This document shows, piece by piece, positions 42,646 through 52,352 of a DNA stretch of 64,000 bases. Position 1 is the stretch's first letter, and each line of letters begins with the position of its first letter. The position numbers were made by a program, and so were the translations under genes. The stretch is from NCBI GenBank assembly GCA_947494545.1, contig CANLVH010000009.1:1-64000 (forward strand), in the 5' to 3' direction. A model generated the notes under the pieces. The model was not told where the DNA came from. It ran no database searches and saw only the letters and a program-made list of their open reading frames with translations. The stretch is from an uncultured Mesonia sp. GTDB lineage: Bacteria; Bacteroidota; Bacteroidia; Flavobacteriales; Flavobacteriaceae.

Positions 42646-43428
42646 GTGAAAAAATCATATAAAACCATAGCTATAATTGGCTTTATCTCTAAAGGCATTG
42701 TTTATTTGGTTATTGGCGTACTTTCGCTCTTGGCTTCTTTACAATTGGGCGGGGAAAGTGCCGGCACCAATCAGGCTCTAGCTTTTTTAAAGAAGCAGGT
42801 TTTCGGACAAATTATGTTGTTATTTCTTGGCGTTGGGCTGCTGTGTTATTCTTTTTGGATGTTTGTACAAAGCATAAAAGACCCCGAGCATTTGGGTACA
42901 GACCGGAAAGCAAAATTACACCGTTTCGGACTTTTTACTACCGGCTTAATCTATACCGTAGTTGCTATCTTAGCATTTTTTCACCTGTTTACACAATCGT
43001 ATTCGGGAGATGCACAAACAAAATACCTAAGCTTTTTAGATCCATCTCTACTATCGTTTTTCTTTATCTGTATAGGAATTGTACTTCTTGTGCAAGGTGT
43101 TATATTGATAATTGGCGCTTTTAAAGGAGGTTTGTTAGACCAGTTTAATTTAGAAGGTCGTAAATATTATCGCATAATTAGGTCTGTAGGAAGGTTTGGT
43201 TTTTATGCCCGGGCTTTTGTGGTGCTTATTCTTGCCTATTTTTTTCTACGCGCCGGTATTTACACAGGCAACCACGACATAAAAGGCATGCAAGATGCAT
43301 TTGCCTTTTTGGAAAAATCTACCATGTTTGGTCGAATTTTAATGGCAATTACAGCTGTTGGGTTTATTTCTTATGGTGCTTTTTATGTTTTTTTGACGCG
43401 GTTTAGGAGTTTTAAGGAAGAAGATTGA
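42646..43428 (+). CDS. DUF1206 integral membrane protein
   Basis: A 260-residue inner-membrane protein of three paired repeats, each of two helices: IGFISKGIVYLVIGVLSLLA (12-31), LHRFGLFTTGLIYTVVAILA (~92) and VGRFGFYARAFVVLILAYFF (~188), with GILMAITAVGFISYG at the end. The recurring Gly-rich pattern F..KG.VY...G is the DUF1206 signature. Function is unknown in the family; stress-linked expression is reported in some bacteria. The start is a GTG at 42646; no in-frame ATG precedes the first helix. Single gene. Confidence 0.88.
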   Translation: MKKSYKTIAIIGFISKGIVYLVIGVLSLLASLQLGGESAGTNQALAFLKKQVFGQIMLLFLGVGLLCYSFWMFVQSIKDPEHLGTDRKAKLHRFGLFTTGLIYTVVAILAFFHLFTQSYSGDAQTKYLSFLDPSLLSFFFICIGIVLLVQGVILIIGAFKGGLLDQFNLEGRKYYRIIRSVGRFGFYARAFVVLILAYFFLRAGIYTGNHDIKGMQDAFAFLEKSTMFGRILMAITAVGFISYGAFYVFLTRFRSFKEED

Positions 43429-43960
43429 GTTGTTGATTAAGTTTAAATGTTAGAACTGGGTTTAATAGCCAGTTTTTTCAGCAGCTTTAAGGCTAATAGT
43501 TTAGCAAGCGGTTTTAAATTTTATTAAGCTATTTTGGCATGGTTTTGCTACTCTTCATCCGCAAAAAATGACAGCGGGTATGAAATTACTTGCTGAAAGC
43601 TGTACAAAGAGGATTGATTAAAAACCCTATGCGTTTTCCTTTTTTATTAAAGACATTATAAAGCCTAGTACTCCGTAAAAGGTTTGCTGATTTTAACAGA
43701 GAGAGGGTCGTTTTTTTACTACGAATGAAAGCAATTTATACTAAAAAAACTTCTGTAAATTCGTCAATTATAAATTAAATGTGCTTAAAATTAAAGTTAA
43801 CCTATTTTTTTTAAATAAATTAGGAGCAAAGCTAGCTTGAAAGAAGTGTTTTTATCGCTATAAAATAAGTATCCTGTCTGTTGCGCAGGTATGCTTTCAG
43901 TAATAATAAAATTGGGTTTTAATTTTTAAGTATGATTTTAAAAGCTGAAAAACTAAGTCT
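43429..43960. other. AT-rich gap before the BCCT gene
   Basis: No gene is seen. A weak inverted pair (CCTATTT/AAATTAGG) lies near 43800-43825, and the last 100 bp should hold the promoter of the transporter. I looked for a riboswitch and saw no pattern that I can name. Confidence 0.5.
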
Positions 43961-45958
43961 ATGTTCAAAACTACGTTGATTAAAGGTGTTTTTTTACCCA
44001 GCATTGTTTTCATTCTTCTAGTCTCTATAATTTCAGTAATCTATCCTGAAATGGCAGATTCTATACTCGGGATTATAAAAAATTTCATATTTGTAAATTT
44101 AAATTGGGTTTACGTCTGGACGGTTACATTTTTCGTCATTGCTTTAATTTCCCTATTATTCAGCAAATACGGAAAAATTCGCCTAGGAAATAATGACAGC
44201 AGACCCGAGCACTCCTTTTTCTCGTGGATGTCTATGTTATTTGCGGCAGGTATGGGCATAGGACTGATGTATTTTGGGGTAGCTGAACCAATGCAGCATT
44301 ACGCATCTGAAATTCTTGGGTCGACCTCTAATGTAAACTCTGCAAAAGACGCACAACTCTATACTTTTTTTCACTGGGGCATACACGCCTGGGCAATTTA
44401 TGCCGTGGTAGGATTATCGCTCGCTTATTTTACCTATAGACTAAAATTACCACTCTCTCTTAGAAGTTGTTTCTACCCCTTACTCAAAGATAAAATCAAT
44501 GGAAAGTGGGGCGATGTTATTGATGTTTTTGCGCTCTGTAGTACCTTTTTTGGCATCACCACTACCCTAGGCTTTGGAGTGGTTCAAATTAATTCTGGGC
44601 TGCAAATACTAAATATTCTTCCGGACACTAGCTTTTATTACCAAGTTTTAATTGTGGCTGTTTTGGTTTCTTTAGCAATAACGTCTTCTTTAACCGGGGT
44701 AGATAAAGGCATTAAGCTATTCAGTAATTTTAATGTGATTTTAGTGGTTTGTTTGTTGCTATTCGTGCTAATTTTAGGTCCTACTGTTTTTTTAATAGGA
44801 AGTTTTACGGAAGGTATGGGAAATTATATCTCCAATTTTTTTAGACTAACCTTTGATACCCACATTTATGAAAAAGAAACCCTGCCTTGGTTTTATGATT
44901 GGACCATACTCTATTGGGCTTGGTGGATTTCTTGGTCGCCATACGTAGGTATTTTTATCGCAAAAATATCTAAAGGACGAACCATTAGCGAATTTATAGT
45001 GGCGGTACTTTTAATACCAACTCTGTTTAATTTTATTTGGATGACGGTATTTGGCAATAGTGCCATTTGGTTTGACACAAATGTTGCCGAAGGCGCACTT
45101 AGTCAATTGGCCAGTACCCCGGATGTGTTGATGTTTCGATTTTTAGAATATTTACCACTGTCTACCGTAGCTAGTTTTATGACCATTGTGATTGTGATAA
45201 TATTTTTTGTGACTTCGGCAGATTCCGGGATTTTTGTTATGAACAGTATCGCAACCAAAAACGCATTAAAATCACCTAAATGGCAAACAATTTTATGGGG
45301 AACTTTATTGGCAGTGTTAGCACTATTGCTTCTTAATGCAGGAGGGCTCAAAGCACTACAGAGTATGACCTTGATTACGGCTTTACCTTTTTCTGTTATC
45401 ATGATTTTATTTATTATAAGCTTGATTAAAGCACTTTCGCTAGACCAATCTTATTACGACCGCAGCTTCTCCAAAACAACAATACCCTGGTCCGGAAGAT
45501 TATGGAAAAGCAGACTCCGAAAAATTGTGGCAACAAAAGACCGTGCGTCTATAGATACCTTTATTAATACGGTTGTAAAAGATGCGTTTACCGACTTAAA
45601 AACAGAGTTTGCAGCAAATGGAGTTGTGGCTACACTAAGGCAGAAACAGAATCCAACCACAATTGAATTGGAAATAGAGTACGATAAAGTGAACAATTTT
45701 ATTTACGGGGTAACAACTACACCAAAAGAAATCGCTACTTACTTAGAAGAAGAAAACAACCTACCAGAATTGCAAAAAGAAGGATCTTTCTATCCTAAAG
45801 TGTATTTTGGCGATACACGAGAAAGCTATGACATTCAATATTTTACAAAAAATGAATTGATTTCAGATGTTTTAAAAAACTACGATCGATTTTTAAATAT
45901 TGTCGCAGAAGAAGAAAACGAATTATTTATAAGCACAGACCTTAACGAAAAACCCTAA
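43961..45958 (+). CDS. BCCT family betaine/carnitine/choline transporter
   Basis: Na+- or H+-coupled uptake of quaternary ammonium osmolytes in the inner membrane. The length (665) and about 12 membrane helices fit the long BetT-like group. The signature segments are visible: MLFAAGMGIGLMYFGVAEPM (102-), FFHWGIHAWAIYAVVGLSLAY, and the ligand box WTILYWAWWISWSPYVGIFIAKISKGRT (~312). The last ~165 residues are a soluble C-terminal domain, as in BetT-type osmosensing carriers. The start at ATG 43961 leaves the first helix close to the N-terminus. It is alone, with a strong terminator 98 bp after the stop. Confidence 0.92.
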   Translation: MFKTTLIKGVFLPSIVFILLVSIISVIYPEMADSILGIIKNFIFVNLNWVYVWTVTFFVIALISLLFSKYGKIRLGNNDSRPEHSFFSWMSMLFAAGMGIGLMYFGVAEPMQHYASEILGSTSNVNSAKDAQLYTFFHWGIHAWAIYAVVGLSLAYFTYRLKLPLSLRSCFYPLLKDKINGKWGDVIDVFALCSTFFGITTTLGFGVVQINSGLQILNILPDTSFYYQVLIVAVLVSLAITSSLTGVDKGIKLFSNFNVILVVCLLLFVLILGPTVFLIGSFTEGMGNYISNFFRLTFDTHIYEKETLPWFYDWTILYWAWWISWSPYVGIFIAKISKGRTISEFIVAVLLIPTLFNFIWMTVFGNSAIWFDTNVAEGALSQLASTPDVLMFRFLEYLPLSTVASFMTIVIVIIFFVTSADSGIFVMNSIATKNALKSPKWQTILWGTLLAVLALLLLNAGGLKALQSMTLITALPFSVIMILFIISLIKALSLDQSYYDRSFSKTTIPWSGRLWKSRLRKIVATKDRASIDTFINTVVKDAFTDLKTEFAANGVVATLRQKQNPTTIELEIEYDKVNNFIYGVTTTPKEIATYLEEENNLPELQKEGSFYPKVYFGDTRESYDIQYFTKNELISDVLKNYDRFLNIVAEEENELFISTDLNEKP

Positions 45959-46055
45959 ATAATTTATTTTCAGTAAATTACATACTTACGAGAGCGGTTA
46001 TTTGGCTCTATTCTATAGATATGACTAAGCAATAAGATCTTAGCAATATAAAACA

Positions 46056-46086
46056 AAAAGTCTCTCTAATAACAAGAGAGACTTTT
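46056..46086. terminator. Bidirectional terminator between BCCT and the T9SS unit
   Basis: A perfect 11-bp stem AAAAGTCTCTC/GAGAGACTTTT with a 9-base loop and T-runs on both sides serves both convergent transcripts. Confidence 0.85.
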
Positions 46087-46119
46087 ATTAAACAAAGGCT
46101 TAGATTTTTTCTAAACCGG

Positions 46120-46344
46120 TTATTTTTTTAATTTTTTAACTCCAATATACCCGCCTACTATAAGTCCTGCCCAAACTAAATTTCCTATAGGAGCTGCCGG
46201 AGTTTCATCGTCAACATCGTCTATCCCACCCGGTAAAGTGATTTGAGCATTTACAGTGGCACTAATTAATAACATAAAAAATACAATGCTTATAATCTGA
46301 CGTGGAAAAGATTTTGTTTTTTTCATTATTTCTATAATTTTCAT
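46120..46344 (-). CDS. Small exported single-anchor protein (74 aa)
   Basis: A signal-like helix (IISIVFFMLLISATVNAQ) is followed by a short acidic/Pro motif (LPGGIDDVDDETPAAPI) and a second hydrophobic helix (LVWAGLIVGGYIGVKKLKK). Peptides of this build often follow T9SS surface-protein genes in flavobacteria; their role is unknown. The start shares its first base with the stop of the giant upstream gene (TAATG arrangement), so it is translationally coupled to it. An internal ATG at 46326 is an alternative start that would keep the signal helix. Confidence 0.75.
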   Translation of the reverse strand: MKIIEIMKKTKSFPRQIISIVFFMLLISATVNAQITLPGGIDDVDDETPAAPIGNLVWAGLIVGGYIGVKKLKK

Positions 46345-49300
46345 TATTGCTTTACAATTTTTTGGGTAGTTATTACTTGGCCGTCATCTTTAAGATGTAA
46401 TATATATATTCCGCTCGGCAAGCCAGCAGTGTCTATTGAAACTTCTGCTTTGTTAAAAGTTTTTGAAGCGGTATACACCTCTCTTCCTAACATATCTATC
46501 AGGCTCACTTTAAGAGTTTGCCCCAGCATACTTGCGGTAGAAATGTAAAGTTGCTCGCCGTTTAACGGATTGGGATACACCATAAACTTATCTATACTAT
46601 TTGTGGAAACATCTAAAGATTGCTCTGCAAATAGAATTTTAAAACGGTCTGGATTTGTACTAGTAGGATTAGTCGGGTCTACTGAAAAAGCAAATACATT
46701 TTCTCCATCGTTTAAGGCAGTCAAGCTTTGATCTGCGGCATCTTTCAAATAAACTTCGTAATCTTCTAAGCCATTTAGCCTAAGAACCAAACTATAATTA
46801 ATATGAGCATAACCATCAGAAAAAAGTAGTACCTCCTCTTCTTCTGTAGGAAGTTTACGTTTCTCGATACTTACTAATCGGTCATTAACCTGAATACCCA
46901 TATTTTCTCCAAAATTGTATGGCTTAGCAGCGTCTTCTTCCGTAAAGGAATTAGAAAAATCTTGGTGAAAGAAAATTCCAAAACTATCGTGCAAACTTCC
47001 ACCATTATTATACCTGCTGGTAGTATACAGCTGTCCGGTTATAGAAGCTAATTCGCTTACGTTTATTTGCGCTCTATTGGTGCTAGTAAATTGTGCTGCC
47101 CCCGGTTTTTTACTTTCTTCTTTAAACAATACAGAAACTGATCCGGCATTAAGCGTAGCTATCTGCGCTCCTTGCCCGGGTTGTAAATATTGATTTGCAG
47201 AAGAAGATCCCGAAGTAGTATTTAAACCATCAGGCAAACTCACCGTTACATAAGCCCCGTGATCGCCTAAACTTGGATCATAGACATAATATTCATTTGT
47301 GTCTAAATTGTTGGAGTTTAAAATAACATTATTTATATCTACGCTTGCTTGATACGGATTTCCTATCATCACAAAATCTCCTGGATTGGTCACATTAAAA
47401 TTTTGTACCTGATTACCGGTAAGTAGCGTACCACTTGCTCTTAACCGCGTAGCAGTAGGTGTTGCTTGATTACTGGTAACATCTATACTTCTGTCTCCTC
47501 TTACAAATAACAGATAGGGATTACCGGCGGTTAAAGTGTTAGAATTTGTATTGGCAACAGCCTCAAATTGCTGATTAGCAACATCTATAGTATACATAGA
47601 CGAATTTCCGGATGGAGTGGCATCAAAACCGTTTTCTTGATCTATTAATGTGCCGGTTATATGCGTCCCAAACCCGTTAGCAGGATTGGCAGCAGCACTA
47701 GTAGCGCCTTCTTGCCAATTAGCATGAATACTGGTTGAAGTTGTAACCGCACTAGAGACCATTCTGTAAGAACGCTTTGCAAGCATATAGCGCTGTACGG
47801 TAATATCTCCGGTTATAGAAGAATTCTCCGGCACCGGCCCTAACTCTCCATTGCCGCTAGCATCACTACTAAATATAAACTCCCCATTGTTTACAATGTC
47901 GCCGTTAATATATAAAACCGACTCGATAGTTAAACTTGCTCCAGAATTTACCGTAATATTATTGATTTTTGTAGTTCCTGCTAAACTAACGCTCCCGTTA
48001 ATTACAGAAATATTATCAGAAAAAGTAGCGTTGCCTACAGGATTGGCAGGCGTCCATACGTTATTTTCCCAAACATATTCTACCGGTTCGTTTTTAGCAA
48101 GAATAATATACATACCATCTTCTAAAAGTACATTTAAAAGTTTTCCATCAGCAGTCAAACCTCCTAGCAAAGAGCTACCCGAAGTAAAATCGCCATCCAT
48201 ATCTGCATATACACTCCAAGTTTCGTCAAAGCCATCAAATTGCAAATGGAGAGTTTGCGAAAAATTAGTGGTTTTTTCTACTTTCCATTCTTTAGCAACG
48301 CGCTTATTAAATCTACCGAATTCTACCTCGTTGCTAGTAGTATAAACTCCTTCTCCGTTATTAGAAAAGAATAAAAATTGCAAATCATTTAAATGCTGTG
48401 TAGTTCTTGAATTTGCATGGTTTACAGAAACAAAATCGTTATCTAACGCAATGCTTACAATATCATCAGACGAGGTAGAAACACGTTGGTCTAAACCGCT
48501 GGCTACATCTCTACCAATTCCAAAAACACCGGCAGCATAGGCATTGTTTGCAGAGGCATCCCAAATCACACTTCCGTTAGAAGCTACATAATTTGTAGCT
48601 GTAGTTTGATCTAATGATTTCCCGTATTTTATAGCTAAATAAGATTCTATTTTTTGACGCTCTAAGGCGGAAAGTTTATGGTTATAGAAAAAGATTTCGC
48701 CTATGTCTCCTTTTAAATGGTTATCACCGTCTTTGGTTTGCCCGCCATCGGCATCTAATCCTACCATAAAAGCTCCGGGGCCGGTTAAAGGAGAAGCTTG
48801 CCCACCGTGCGTATTTATATTTTTTGCATCCAAATATAGATCTGTAGATCCGGAGTCTGCAGTATACCCAAAAATATGGGTAACATTATCATCTAAAACA
48901 GGATTAGAAAGAACAATATCTTTAGTCCCGTTTACGTACACATTAAACTCCGTAGGATCTATAAAAAAACTAAGGGTATTGTTAAAACTATTGTTATCAT
49001 CTGCATACGTCCATATACCAGGAGAAGGTCCATTTCCTATATCCGGTACTTTTTGGACAGAATATATAGACCATTGGTTAAACCTAAAATCTACTGCATT
49101 TATTTGGGTTGAAAGTCCGGTATGACTCCCGTCAAAATATAAAGCAGAATGAAAATTTAACGTATTGCTTGAAATATTTGGAGAAGGCGGACCATCTGGT
49201 TCTAATATATAACCGGAGTTAAGTACGTATTGGTTAGAAGATTGATCTAACCATTCTGCATTAGTTGTATTAGTATAAGTAAAGCCTTCTTCCGCATTTA

Positions 49301-50693
49301 ACCACAGTTCTAAGCCGGTAAAAACACCACCGGGAGATTTATCAATTTTAACCAAGGTAAGCACATCGCCAGCATTAAGTTGTACATCGGCAACTTCTCC
49401 ATTAGCATTTAAAGCGGCAATTTGAATCGCCCCAGAACTAAAATCACCATCGCTATCTTTATACAACTTCCAATTTTCATCAAATCCTTCAAATTTCAGG
49501 TTTACATTTTGATTAAAATTAGCTGTTTTTTCTACTCGCCATTCTCTAGCAACACGCGCCAAAAAATTACCCGTGGGCAGCTCTGCGGTAGTTTCTGAAA
49601 TGCTGCCGTTATTATTAGACAGCATTAAAAATTGTAAATTGTTTAGGTGATTACCGGTTCTATTTTCATCGTTATTTAAAGAAGAAAAATCAAGATCTAA
49701 AGCAATGCTTACTATATCCTTAACAGATTTAGAAATCCGCTGGTCTAAGCCACTGGCATCGTCTCTTCCAATTCCAAAAACAGTTTTGTTATATGCGGTA
49801 TTGGCAGAAGCATCCCAAACCACACTCCCATTAGAAGCTACGTAATTTGTTGCTGTATTTTGGTCTAATGTTTTTCCATATTTTATAGCCAAATAGGTTT
49901 CTACTTTACTGCGTTCCAAAGCGGTAAGTTTCCGATTATAGAAAAAGATTTCGCCTACATCTCCTTTTAAATGGTTATCCCCATCTGTAGCTTGACCACC
50001 ATCAGCATCTAACCCTACCATAAAAGCTCCGGGGCCGGTTAAAGGAGAAGTTTGCCCGCCCTGCGTATGTATATTTTTTGCATCTAAATAAAGATCTGTA
50101 GAGCCCGAATCTGCAGTATGTCCAAAAATATGGGTAAGGTTATCATCTAAGACCGGATTAGAAAGAACAATATCTTTGGTCCCGTTTATCGTTATATTAA
50201 ATTCTGTAGGGTCTATAAAAAAACTAAGGGTATTGTTAAAATTATTGTTATCATCTGCATACGTCCATATACACGGAGAAGGGCCAGTCCCTATATCCGG
50301 TACTTTTTGAACCGAATAAACAGACCATTCGTTAAAACTAAAATCTACTGCATTCACTTGCGTGGAAAGACCGGTATGATTGCCATCAAAATATAAAGCA
50401 GCATTAAAATTTAAAGTATTGCTTGAAATATTGGGAGACGGATTACCATCCGGATTTAGCACATAGGCAGAATTAAGTACGAAGGCATTGTCAGATTGAT
50501 CCAACCATTCTGCATAAGTAGCATCGGTATACGTAAAGTCTTCTCCCGCTTTTAACCAAAGCTCTAAACCTGTAGAAACTCCGCCCGGAGCTTCTTGCGC
50601 ATTAAGTTGCAGGCTGCTTACAAAAAATAATATACAAGTAGTAGTAAGTAGATACTTCTCGGCAAATAGCCGGAGATTATAGTTTTGTTTCAT
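46344..50693 (-). CDS. Giant T9SS-exported surface protein with tandem ~415-aa duplication
   Basis: 1449 residues. A signal peptide ends at LQLNAQEAPGGV. Two long modules follow (about 34-445 and 455-870), each opening with PGGVxTGLELWL, an LamG/concanavalin-like domain (NFxxALYFDGxHTGLSTQ, SFFIDPTEFN, KGDxGEIFFYNxKL) and then YLAIKYGKxLDQ...GIGRDxASGLDQR. The middle (about 900-1100) is beta-rich with repeated VNSGASLTIES-like strands, and the C-terminus (MVYPNPLNGEQLY to IVKQ) is a type IX sorting domain. It should be a cell-surface or secreted adhesin-like protein. It is coupled to the 74-residue gene. Coordinates of the modules on DNA are about 50590-49330 and 49335-48070. Confidence 0.88.
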   Translation of the reverse strand: MKQNYNLRLFAEKYLLTTTCILFFVSSLQLNAQEAPGGVSTGLELWLKAGEDFTYTDATYAEWLDQSDNAFVLNSAYVLNPDGNPSPNISSNTLNFNAALYFDGNHTGLSTQVNAVDFSFNEWSVYSVQKVPDIGTGPSPCIWTYADDNNNFNNTLSFFIDPTEFNITINGTKDIVLSNPVLDDNLTHIFGHTADSGSTDLYLDAKNIHTQGGQTSPLTGPGAFMVGLDADGGQATDGDNHLKGDVGEIFFYNRKLTALERSKVETYLAIKYGKTLDQNTATNYVASNGSVVWDASANTAYNKTVFGIGRDDASGLDQRISKSVKDIVSIALDLDFSSLNNDENRTGNHLNNLQFLMLSNNNGSISETTAELPTGNFLARVAREWRVEKTANFNQNVNLKFEGFDENWKLYKDSDGDFSSGAIQIAALNANGEVADVQLNAGDVLTLVKIDKSPGGVFTGLELWLNAEEGFTYTNTTNAEWLDQSSNQYVLNSGYILEPDGPPSPNISSNTLNFHSALYFDGSHTGLSTQINAVDFRFNQWSIYSVQKVPDIGNGPSPGIWTYADDNNSFNNTLSFFIDPTEFNVYVNGTKDIVLSNPVLDDNVTHIFGYTADSGSTDLYLDAKNINTHGGQASPLTGPGAFMVGLDADGGQTKDGDNHLKGDIGEIFFYNHKLSALERQKIESYLAIKYGKSLDQTTATNYVASNGSVIWDASANNAYAAGVFGIGRDVASGLDQRVSTSSDDIVSIALDNDFVSVNHANSRTTQHLNDLQFLFFSNNGEGVYTTSNEVEFGRFNKRVAKEWKVEKTTNFSQTLHLQFDGFDETWSVYADMDGDFTSGSSLLGGLTADGKLLNVLLEDGMYIILAKNEPVEYVWENNVWTPANPVGNATFSDNISVINGSVSLAGTTKINNITVNSGASLTIESVLYINGDIVNNGEFIFSSDASGNGELGPVPENSSITGDITVQRYMLAKRSYRMVSSAVTTSTSIHANWQEGATSAAANPANGFGTHITGTLIDQENGFDATPSGNSSMYTIDVANQQFEAVANTNSNTLTAGNPYLLFVRGDRSIDVTSNQATPTATRLRASGTLLTGNQVQNFNVTNPGDFVMIGNPYQASVDINNVILNSNNLDTNEYYVYDPSLGDHGAYVTVSLPDGLNTTSGSSSANQYLQPGQGAQIATLNAGSVSVLFKEESKKPGAAQFTSTNRAQINVSELASITGQLYTTSRYNNGGSLHDSFGIFFHQDFSNSFTEEDAAKPYNFGENMGIQVNDRLVSIEKRKLPTEEEEVLLFSDGYAHINYSLVLRLNGLEDYEVYLKDAADQSLTALNDGENVFAFSVDPTNPTSTNPDRFKILFAEQSLDVSTNSIDKFMVYPNPLNGEQLYISTASMLGQTLKVSLIDMLGREVYTASKTFNKAEVSIDTAGLPSGIYILHLKDDGQVITTQKIVKQ

Positions 50694-51253
50694 GAATTTT
50701 GAATTATATGAAAGTTGTTTTTTGAAAAAATTTTGACAAAAATATTTAAATAATTCACTTAAAAGTACTTTTCGACTAAAAAAAATACACTTTAATCGAA
50801 TATTATTTTCAAAAAACCGAAAATCAATAAATGTCTTAGAGCATATCTTGGCTAGTCTTTATATAGACTATAAACTAAAATGAGATTAACTATAGGCAAA
50901 CCTTGAACCCATTAATCGTGGCAAGTGTAGGAGGAAACAAAAATCAAGAGAAAAAAATACGGAAGCAGCACTTCGATTAACGCAGTACGAGGATTGCGGA
51001 CAAGCAAAACTACAGATGGGTTTGGGCGAATACAAGACGTTTAACCACTTATCTTACGGAAACAAGAATCTTTTTTTATTCCTCCCATTCCTGCGAAGGC
51101 AGGAATCTCTTTTCATCCCACAATTCCCAGGCAGACAAGAATCGCTACACCCAACATAAATTTGACGACGTTTTTGTTTGTCAAAAAAACTATTTTTGAG
51201 TGATGGGCGCCAAAATTTAAAATATTTCTGTGTAGTTTAGAGTGGTAAATAAG
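50694..51253. other. 560-bp gap with repeat DNA
   Basis: Divergent gap between the giant surface-protein gene and the M28 peptidase. At 50962-51014 it has a ~53-bp stretch that is an imperfect copy of the one near 52140-52192. A perfect hairpin ATTCCTGC/GCAGGAAT lies at 51087-51106. No gene is seen. Confidence 0.55.
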
Positions 51254-52090
51254 ATGAAAGCAAATAAAGATACTTTATATAGAGATGTAGAATTCCTCAC
51301 CTCCATATATCCGTTCCGGAATTATAAAAATCCTGAAAGTCTTAAGAAGGCGGCAAATTTTATTGATAAGGAATTTAAGAGAACCGGTTTACCCACCGCT
51401 CGACAAGAATGGTTGGTTGAGGAGGAAACCTACGAGAATATTATCGCAAAATATCAGCCCGAGAAAACAAAACGCTTTATAGTTGGGGCGCATTATGATG
51501 TGTATAAGAACCAGCCCGGGGCAGATGATAATGCCAGTAGTGTGGCAGGATTGCTGGAGATAGCAAGAATGCTAACAAAGAACGGAGTAGAATTAGATTA
51601 CGGAATCGATTTTGTTTCTTTTTGTTTGGAAGAACCCCCGTTTTTTAAAAAGAAAGAAATGGGAAGCTATATTCATGCAAAGTCTATTGAAAATCAAGAC
51701 ATAGAATATATAGGAATGATCGCACTAGAGATGATTGGCTACTATCACGAAGAGCCGGAGCATACTGCTGAGACTAAGTCTGATAAAAACTATTTAATAG
51801 TTTCCGGTATTAAGCGTTTTGATGGCTTCAATAAGAACATATCTAAATTATTGAAAGCTCACGGAGAAATTGATTCCCGCCGATTATCTTATGCCGATAA
51901 TTACCGAAACAACGGTCCTTCCGATCATCGCAATTATTGGCAATATGGAATTCCGGCCGTAATGGTGATTGGTACCGGAGGCCACGGGAATCCGCACTAC
52001 CACAAAGCTACCGATACGATTGATACTTTAGACTTTGAAATTATGAGCCGTGCAGTAAACAGTTTGGTGTACGCGTTGATCAATTTCTAA
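51254..52090 (+). CDS. M28 family zinc aminopeptidase-like protein
   Basis: A 278-residue peptidase with the complete two-zinc site of M28: GAHYDVYKN (first zinc His and Asp), GADDNASSVAGLLE (bridging Asp), FCLEEPPFF (catalytic Glu-Glu), EMIGYY (Asp-equivalent region) and the final His in NPHYHKATDT. No signal peptide is seen, so it is probably cytosolic. A GTG four codons upstream is in frame but the ATG at 51254 is preferred. It is alone. The usual substrate would be small peptides or aminoacyl compounds. Confidence 0.87.
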   Translation: MKANKDTLYRDVEFLTSIYPFRNYKNPESLKKAANFIDKEFKRTGLPTARQEWLVEEETYENIIAKYQPEKTKRFIVGAHYDVYKNQPGADDNASSVAGLLEIARMLTKNGVELDYGIDFVSFCLEEPPFFKKKEMGSYIHAKSIENQDIEYIGMIALEMIGYYHEEPEHTAETKSDKNYLIVSGIKRFDGFNKNISKLLKAHGEIDSRRLSYADNYRNNGPSDHRNYWQYGIPAVMVIGTGGHGNPHYHKATDTIDTLDFEIMSRAVNSLVYALINF

Positions 52091-52109
52091 ATTATAGATT
52101 TGCTGGGAT

Positions 52110-52260
52110 AAAATTGCGGTTGTAAACAAGAAATCCCGAAGCAACACTTCGATCAACACATTATGGCGGTTCGGGATAAGCAAAACTACGCATTCGCATG
52201 TGGCGAATGCGTAGTTTTGCTTACTTCCCGATACAGTATGTTGTATCCGCCTATTTACAA
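52110..52260. repeat. Palindromic interspersed element
   Basis: A perfect 18-bp inverted repeat (52180-52197 against 52203-52220, loop atgtg) lies inside a larger imperfect palindrome whose outer arms read about cggttcgggataagc and gcttacttcccgata. A related half-element without the perfect core lies at 50962-51014. The similarity (gaagcaacacttcgatcaac against gaagcagcacttcgattaac) is about 80 percent by eye. It is probably a copy of a repeat family spread in the genome. Confidence 0.65.
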
Positions 52261-52352
52261 AGGGTTATGAAGTATGTGCGGTACGAGTGTTGTACAAATT
52301 TTAAGAATTAAAGAAAATCAAAGTCTTGAAAAAGAAAGAATAGTTTCCCTCT

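Noticed and set aside
43429..43960. Possible riboswitch before the BCCT transporter
   Set aside because: I found no conserved core of a known class (SAM, glycine, TPP, cobalamin) and only a weak hairpin.
47851..49125. Plus-strand frames of 164 and 140 codons inside the giant surface protein
   Set aside because: Both copies of the duplicated module give similar antisense frames, which shows that they are by-products of the minus-strand codons.
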